43,745 nucleotides of DNA from DATMNI01 sp035570275 (GTDB taxonomy: Bacteria > Acidobacteriota > Terriglobia > Bryobacterales > Bryobacteraceae): NCBI GenBank assembly GCA_035570275.1, contig DATMNI010000308.1:1-43745 (forward strand), read 5' to 3'. Shown here one piece after another: positions 40,644 to 43,745 of the stretch (positions within the stretch are counted from its first letter, which is position 1; each line of letters begins with the position of its first letter). The notes below the pieces were generated by a model. That model saw only the letters and a program-made list of their open reading frames with translations, searched no databases and was not told the DNA's origin. The position numbers and the translations under genes are program-made.

Positions 40644-43196
40644 TCAGTGGAGTTTCGGATACGGGGCGGCCCAGCCCTTGGCATCCCACCACAGGATGCG
40701 GTTCAGCGTGTCCGACGGCGCGTCATCTATATCCTTGAAGTTCATCGCCAGCGACTGCCGGGCGGCCCAAAGTTGCCGTCCGGCCAGCGCCTTCAGAGGC
40801 GGGTTGGTTTCGTCGAGGGACACTTTGGGCTCCAGATGTTGGTAGGGCGTCAGGTCGGTCTGGGCGGTGAAGATACTCGTCATGGGCCGAGCCGACTTCA
40901 GGAAACGCGTCCGCGGAGGGATGCGGAAAATCTCCTGGATGGTGCGGATCATGCTGGTGTGGTTGTAATTGTTCGAATCTACCACGTTGCGGCGGATGAA
41001 GGGGCCGATGGCGAGCGCTACCGTGCGGTGGCCATCCACATGGTCCAGGCCGTCCTGCGCGTCGTCTTCCACCACCAGGATCAGGCTCCTGGGCCAGAAG
41101 CGGCTCTTCGAAATGCCTTCCACCATGCGGCCGAGGGCGAGATCGTCATCGGCCACCATGGCGCGCGGGGAAAAGCTTCCGGGGCGCGTGCCATTGGTGT
41201 GGTCGGCGGTAAGGGTGATGATGTTCAGGTTGGGCATCTCGCCCGACTTCTCGCGTTCGGCCAATTCGCGCAGATACTCCTCGGCGCGGATCTGGTCGGG
41301 AATGCTGGTGGAGTTCTGGGGATACCGCTGGCTGGAATACGGCTGCAGAGCCGGCACGCCGGAGCGGGCGCCGACCACGGTCGGCCAGGTGCCCTTGCGG
41401 TAGTGCTGCATGTACTGCACCTGCGTCAGTAAGTCGCGCTCATTCATATCCACGGCGCTCTGCGTGGCGGGGTTCCAGCGCGCGGGAAGTTGGAATTCGC
41501 CGTAGATACGCACGTCCAGCGGCTTGCGCGCGCTTTGCCAGAAGAAGCCGGTCGGCGGCACCACCAGCGCGTCGCTCATGTTCCAGGCGTAGCCCCGCGG
41601 CGAGGCGGCGAAGGCGCGTTCCACGTAATCGCTGACGAAGCCCTGCATCAGCCACTGGTGGCCGTCAAAACTGATGGCGCCGCCGGTGTAGAAGTTGTCG
41701 AGCACCACGTATTGCTCAGCCAGGGCGTGGTGGTTCGGCGTGACGTCGCGGCCGTACATCACCAGTTTGGGGTCGCCGTTGGCTTTGGCGATGTCGCCCA
41801 GCAACTGGTCGTAGGTGCGGTTCTCCTTGACGATCAAAAAGACGTGCTGGATGCCCAGGGACGTCAGGTTGGCGACGCCGCCCGATGGCTCATACACCGG
41901 CGAATTGGCGGCCTGCACTTCGCGCGTGCCCGCAGTCACCTGCAAGGGGGTTGGCGCCGGGATCATCTCCAGCGAGCCCTCGAAAACCTTCGAGTTGAAA
42001 GTGCCCTTACCGTCTGCGGTGTTGCCCACGCCTTTGATGTTGAGCACGCGCAGGGACCCATCGTCCGCGATGGCGATGGCGGTCGGGTACCAGGCGGCGG
42101 GCAGGGCGCCCGATACTTTCCAGCGCCGGTTCTGCTCCTTGACTACCGCGATGGCGTTGTTGCCGGCGCAGGCCACGTACAGCGTTTTGCCATCGGGTGT
42201 GAACGCCTGACCGATCGGCTGGCTGCCAATGGCCGCATCGGGATAGGTGGGAACCTTCACGTCGGCGCGTTCCAGGGTGTTGGTGTCCACCAGCGAGACG
42301 GAATCCGAGTGGCCATTGGCTACGGCCAGCGTTTTTTCGTCCGGGCTCAACGTCAATTGCGAAGGCGCCAGGCCCACCGCCACTTCGCGAACCGCCAGGG
42401 TTTCGGCGTCCACCACGCTGAGCGTGCCTGAAGTGGACGATCCGGTGACGGGGTCGGTGACCACTTTCGAACCGCTCGAAGGCGCGGTGGTGTCGTTGGG
42501 CCCGGCTCTACGGCCGCCGCGGTTAGCCACGTAGACTTTGCCGTGCTCCTTCGAGACCACTACGCCGAAGGGCGCGATGCCGACATCAATCTGCCGGCGG
42601 ATGGTGCGCCTGGCCGTGTCGATGACCGCCAGGGTGTTACTGCGGCTGAAGGCCACGTAGGCCGTGCCGCCATCGCGCGAGAAGGCGATGCCCGCGGGTA
42701 GAGGGTGGCCGGGGAGATCGATGCGTGCGCTCTTACCTGGCATCCCGGTCTCGCTCAGTTCGGCGATCAGAATGCTGTCCGGCCCGTTGCGCGTGGTTTC
42801 GCTGGCCCACAATTCGCGGGCGCCGGGACGGAACGCGATGCCGGTGTAGGAAGTGGACTTGGCCGGGATCTCCGCGACCTTGATGCCCGTGGAGCCATCC
42901 AGCAGCAGGACGCTGCGGGTGTTCAGCACGGCCAGAATCCGTTTCTGGGGGTCGAAGGTCATGTCCACCGGACGGCCCTGGATTACGGCCTGCTGGCCCC
43001 ACGGCCGGAGCAGTTGATTGGTAGGAAGAAGGTAGACGCCGGCGGGTTGTTTGCCCAGGGGCGTCAGAGTCTTGAGGGCGGAGAAGAGGGCCGTCGGGTT
43101 GGCAGCCAGGTTGGCAATCAGGGCGGCGGCTACCAGGGCCAGTAAGATCTGGGTGACTAAAACCAGGCCGAGTGGATGGAGGATTGGCTTGCGCAT
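40644..43196 (-). CDS. YncE-like beta-propeller fused to a phosphoesterase domain
   Basis: An 850-residue exported or anchored protein. A hydrophobic helix (about 8-33) is followed by a YVTN/YncE-type propeller (about 60-420) with blades such as AVLNTRSVLLLDGSTG, VAFSRSNTLAVIDTA, VANGHSDSVSLVDT and VACAGNNAIAVV. The C-terminal domain (about 445-800) belongs to the phosphoesterase family of phospholipase C/acid phosphatase relatives: IQHVFLIVKENRTYDQLLGD, GDPKLVMYG, ITLTADHTNGT and LILVVEDDAQDGLDHVDGHR supply metal-binding Glu, Asn, Asp and His residues. Substrate is likely a phosphate ester or phospholipid. The ATG at 43196 starts at the hydrophobic helix. The gene is single. Confidence 0.9.
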   Translation of the reverse strand: MRKPILHPLGLVLVTQILLALVAAALIANLAANPTALFSALKTLTPLGKQPAGVYLLPTNQLLRPWGQQAVIQGRPVDMTFDPQKRILAVLNTRSVLLLDGSTGIKVAEIPAKSTSYTGIAFRPGARELWASETTRNGPDSILIAELSETGMPGKSARIDLPGHPLPAGIAFSRDGGTAYVAFSRSNTLAVIDTARRTIRRQIDVGIAPFGVVVSKEHGKVYVANRGGRRAGPNDTTAPSSGSKVVTDPVTGSSTSGTLSVVDAETLAVREVAVGLAPSQLTLSPDEKTLAVANGHSDSVSLVDTNTLERADVKVPTYPDAAIGSQPIGQAFTPDGKTLYVACAGNNAIAVVKEQNRRWKVSGALPAAWYPTAIAIADDGSLRVLNIKGVGNTADGKGTFNSKVFEGSLEMIPAPTPLQVTAGTREVQAANSPVYEPSGGVANLTSLGIQHVFLIVKENRTYDQLLGDIAKANGDPKLVMYGRDVTPNHHALAEQYVVLDNFYTGGAISFDGHQWLMQGFVSDYVERAFAASPRGYAWNMSDALVVPPTGFFWQSARKPLDVRIYGEFQLPARWNPATQSAVDMNERDLLTQVQYMQHYRKGTWPTVVGARSGVPALQPYSSQRYPQNSTSIPDQIRAEEYLRELAEREKSGEMPNLNIITLTADHTNGTRPGSFSPRAMVADDDLALGRMVEGISKSRFWPRSLILVVEDDAQDGLDHVDGHRTVALAIGPFIRRNVVDSNNYNHTSMIRTIQEIFRIPPRTRFLKSARPMTSIFTAQTDLTPYQHLEPKVSLDETNPPLKALAGRQLWAARQSLAMNFKDIDDAPSDTLNRILWWDAKGWAAPYPKLH

Positions 43197-43222
43197 AGAA
43201 ACACTAGAATAACCGGTTCATA

Positions 43223-43744
43223 CTACAGTTTCGTTAATGGGTTTTCGTCGCGACATTGCCGTGCGGCGGAGAAGGAACCACTCCCTAACGGTCGTGGCTC
43301 TGATGGCGTGGTTGACGATGGCATGGTTGACGATGGCTTGGTTGACGTTTCCGGACGGGATTGGTGATTTCCATCACTCACGAGCGGGCCGGTGGAGGTG
43401 TCCGGCGTGGCTCGTTCCGCGAGTGCAGGAGTGAATGGCGGAACAAAGCCAATTGGCGGGGTAAGTGACTGAGTTTCTCCGGTGGATGCGGGTTCGGGGG
43501 CCGCCGTGATAGGGCCTTCCGTGACAGGGCTAGCGGTGACTGGCGCGTCCGTGACACCCCCGGAGGCCTGTCCTACTGGCTTCTGGAGGTCCTGGAGGGC
43601 TTTAAGGGTGCGGAGGTACATCCGGTTAGTGTATTCGATGCGGCGCTGGAGGCGGCTAAAGGCTTCGAGGGCGTTCTGGTAGGAGTGGCCGAGGGGCGAA
43701 TTGTTTTGGATGGAATCGTCCATCCAATCGGCATGGGTGAGGTT
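43223..43744 (-). CDS. Hypothetical protein, 5' end outside the window, with repeat-derived C terminus
   Basis: The frame is open to the right edge (NLTHADW before the first ATG at 43723), so the gene may be partial. The visible start MDDSIQNNSPLGHSYQNALEAF and SRLQRRIEYTNRMYLRTLKALQDLQ reads as a helical domain that I do not recognise. From about residue 50 it is Pro/Thr/Ser-rich, with short-word repeats (PVTASPVTEGPITAAP, STMPSSTTP). The tail SEPRPLGSGSFSAA is the translated dispersed repeat (43278-43301), which suggests that the original stop codon was lost into intergenic DNA. Confidence 0.55.
   Translation of the reverse strand, partial: NLTHADWMDDSIQNNSPLGHSYQNALEAFSRLQRRIEYTNRMYLRTLKALQDLQKPVGQASGGVTDAPVTASPVTEGPITAAPEPASTGETQSLTPPIGFVPPFTPALAERATPDTSTGPLVSDGNHQSRPETSTKPSSTMPSSTTPSEPRPLGSGSFSAARQCRDENPLTKL
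43278..43301. repeat. Dispersed EPRPLGSG-type repeat, copy inside a gene end
   Basis: CCACTCCCTAACGGTCGTGGCTCT is the reverse complement of the AGAGCCGCGACCGTTAGGGAGTGG core at 28091-28114 with one change. It is followed at about 43308-43352 by three copies of GTGGTTGACGATGGC-like words. Confidence 0.88.
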
Positions 43745-43745
43745 C

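Overview
The window is about 43.7 kb of GC-rich bacterial DNA. It carries some 27 protein genes, several broken genes and much short repetitive DNA. I saw no rRNA, tRNA, CRISPR array, transposase or phage gene. Several features together suggest an Acidobacteriota genome of the Solibacter/Bryobacter type: two very large 'orphan' MacB/FtsX permeases with a PadR regulator, secreted FG-GAP/DUF1080 and PQQ proteins, an S9 peptidase, TIG-like tails on sulfatases, and dispersed repeats that translate as EPRPLGSG. This placement is inferred from gene content only.

Layout. 0.3-2.4 kb: uronate isomerase (uxaC) and an unknown partner. 2.6-4.3 kb: a membrane-anchored alpha/beta hydrolase, then an intact hicB antitoxin with a frameshifted hicA. 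4.5-9.4 kb: a LarA-like protein, a penicillin-binding transpeptidase preceded by blocks of tandem repeats, a family 5 uracil-DNA glycosylase, the first copy of a dispersed element, and a DUF2911 protein. 9.5-15.4 kb: a padR-permease pair and a second permease, with shared operator-like words. 15.7-18.6 kb: galT, a TPR protein and yvcK. 18.6-19.6 kb: the second copy of the dispersed element. 19.6-23.5 kb: an overlapping pair encoding a secreted DUF1080/FG-GAP protein and a PQQ dehydrogenase. 23.5-25.7 kb: a proline racemase-family enzyme and a cluster of antitoxin genes without intact toxins. 25.7-28.2 kb: an S9 peptidase flanked by repeats.

28.4-35.1 kb is a signalling island. It holds a 1507-residue CheB-CheR-PAS-histidine kinase with its NarL-type regulator, two stand-alone receiver-like proteins that both lack the phosphoacceptor aspartate, a small helical protein, and a perfect 10-bp inverted repeat. 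35.5-43.7 kb is a secreted hydrolase region: a polytopic sulfatase-superfamily enzyme with a TIG-like tail, a frameshifted thioredoxin-like gene, a decayed sulfatase remnant beside a small membrane protein, a YncE-propeller/phosphoesterase fusion, and a gene running off the right edge.

The most notable patterns are: (1) three antitoxin genes with no intact toxin; (2) paired receiver domains without the phosphorylation site, beside a giant kinase; (3) word-level imperfect tandem duplication (12-20 bp units) at gene ends and inside genes throughout the window; (4) a 266/373-bp MITE-like element in two copies; (5) a PadR operator array whose core word recurs in front of both permease genes.
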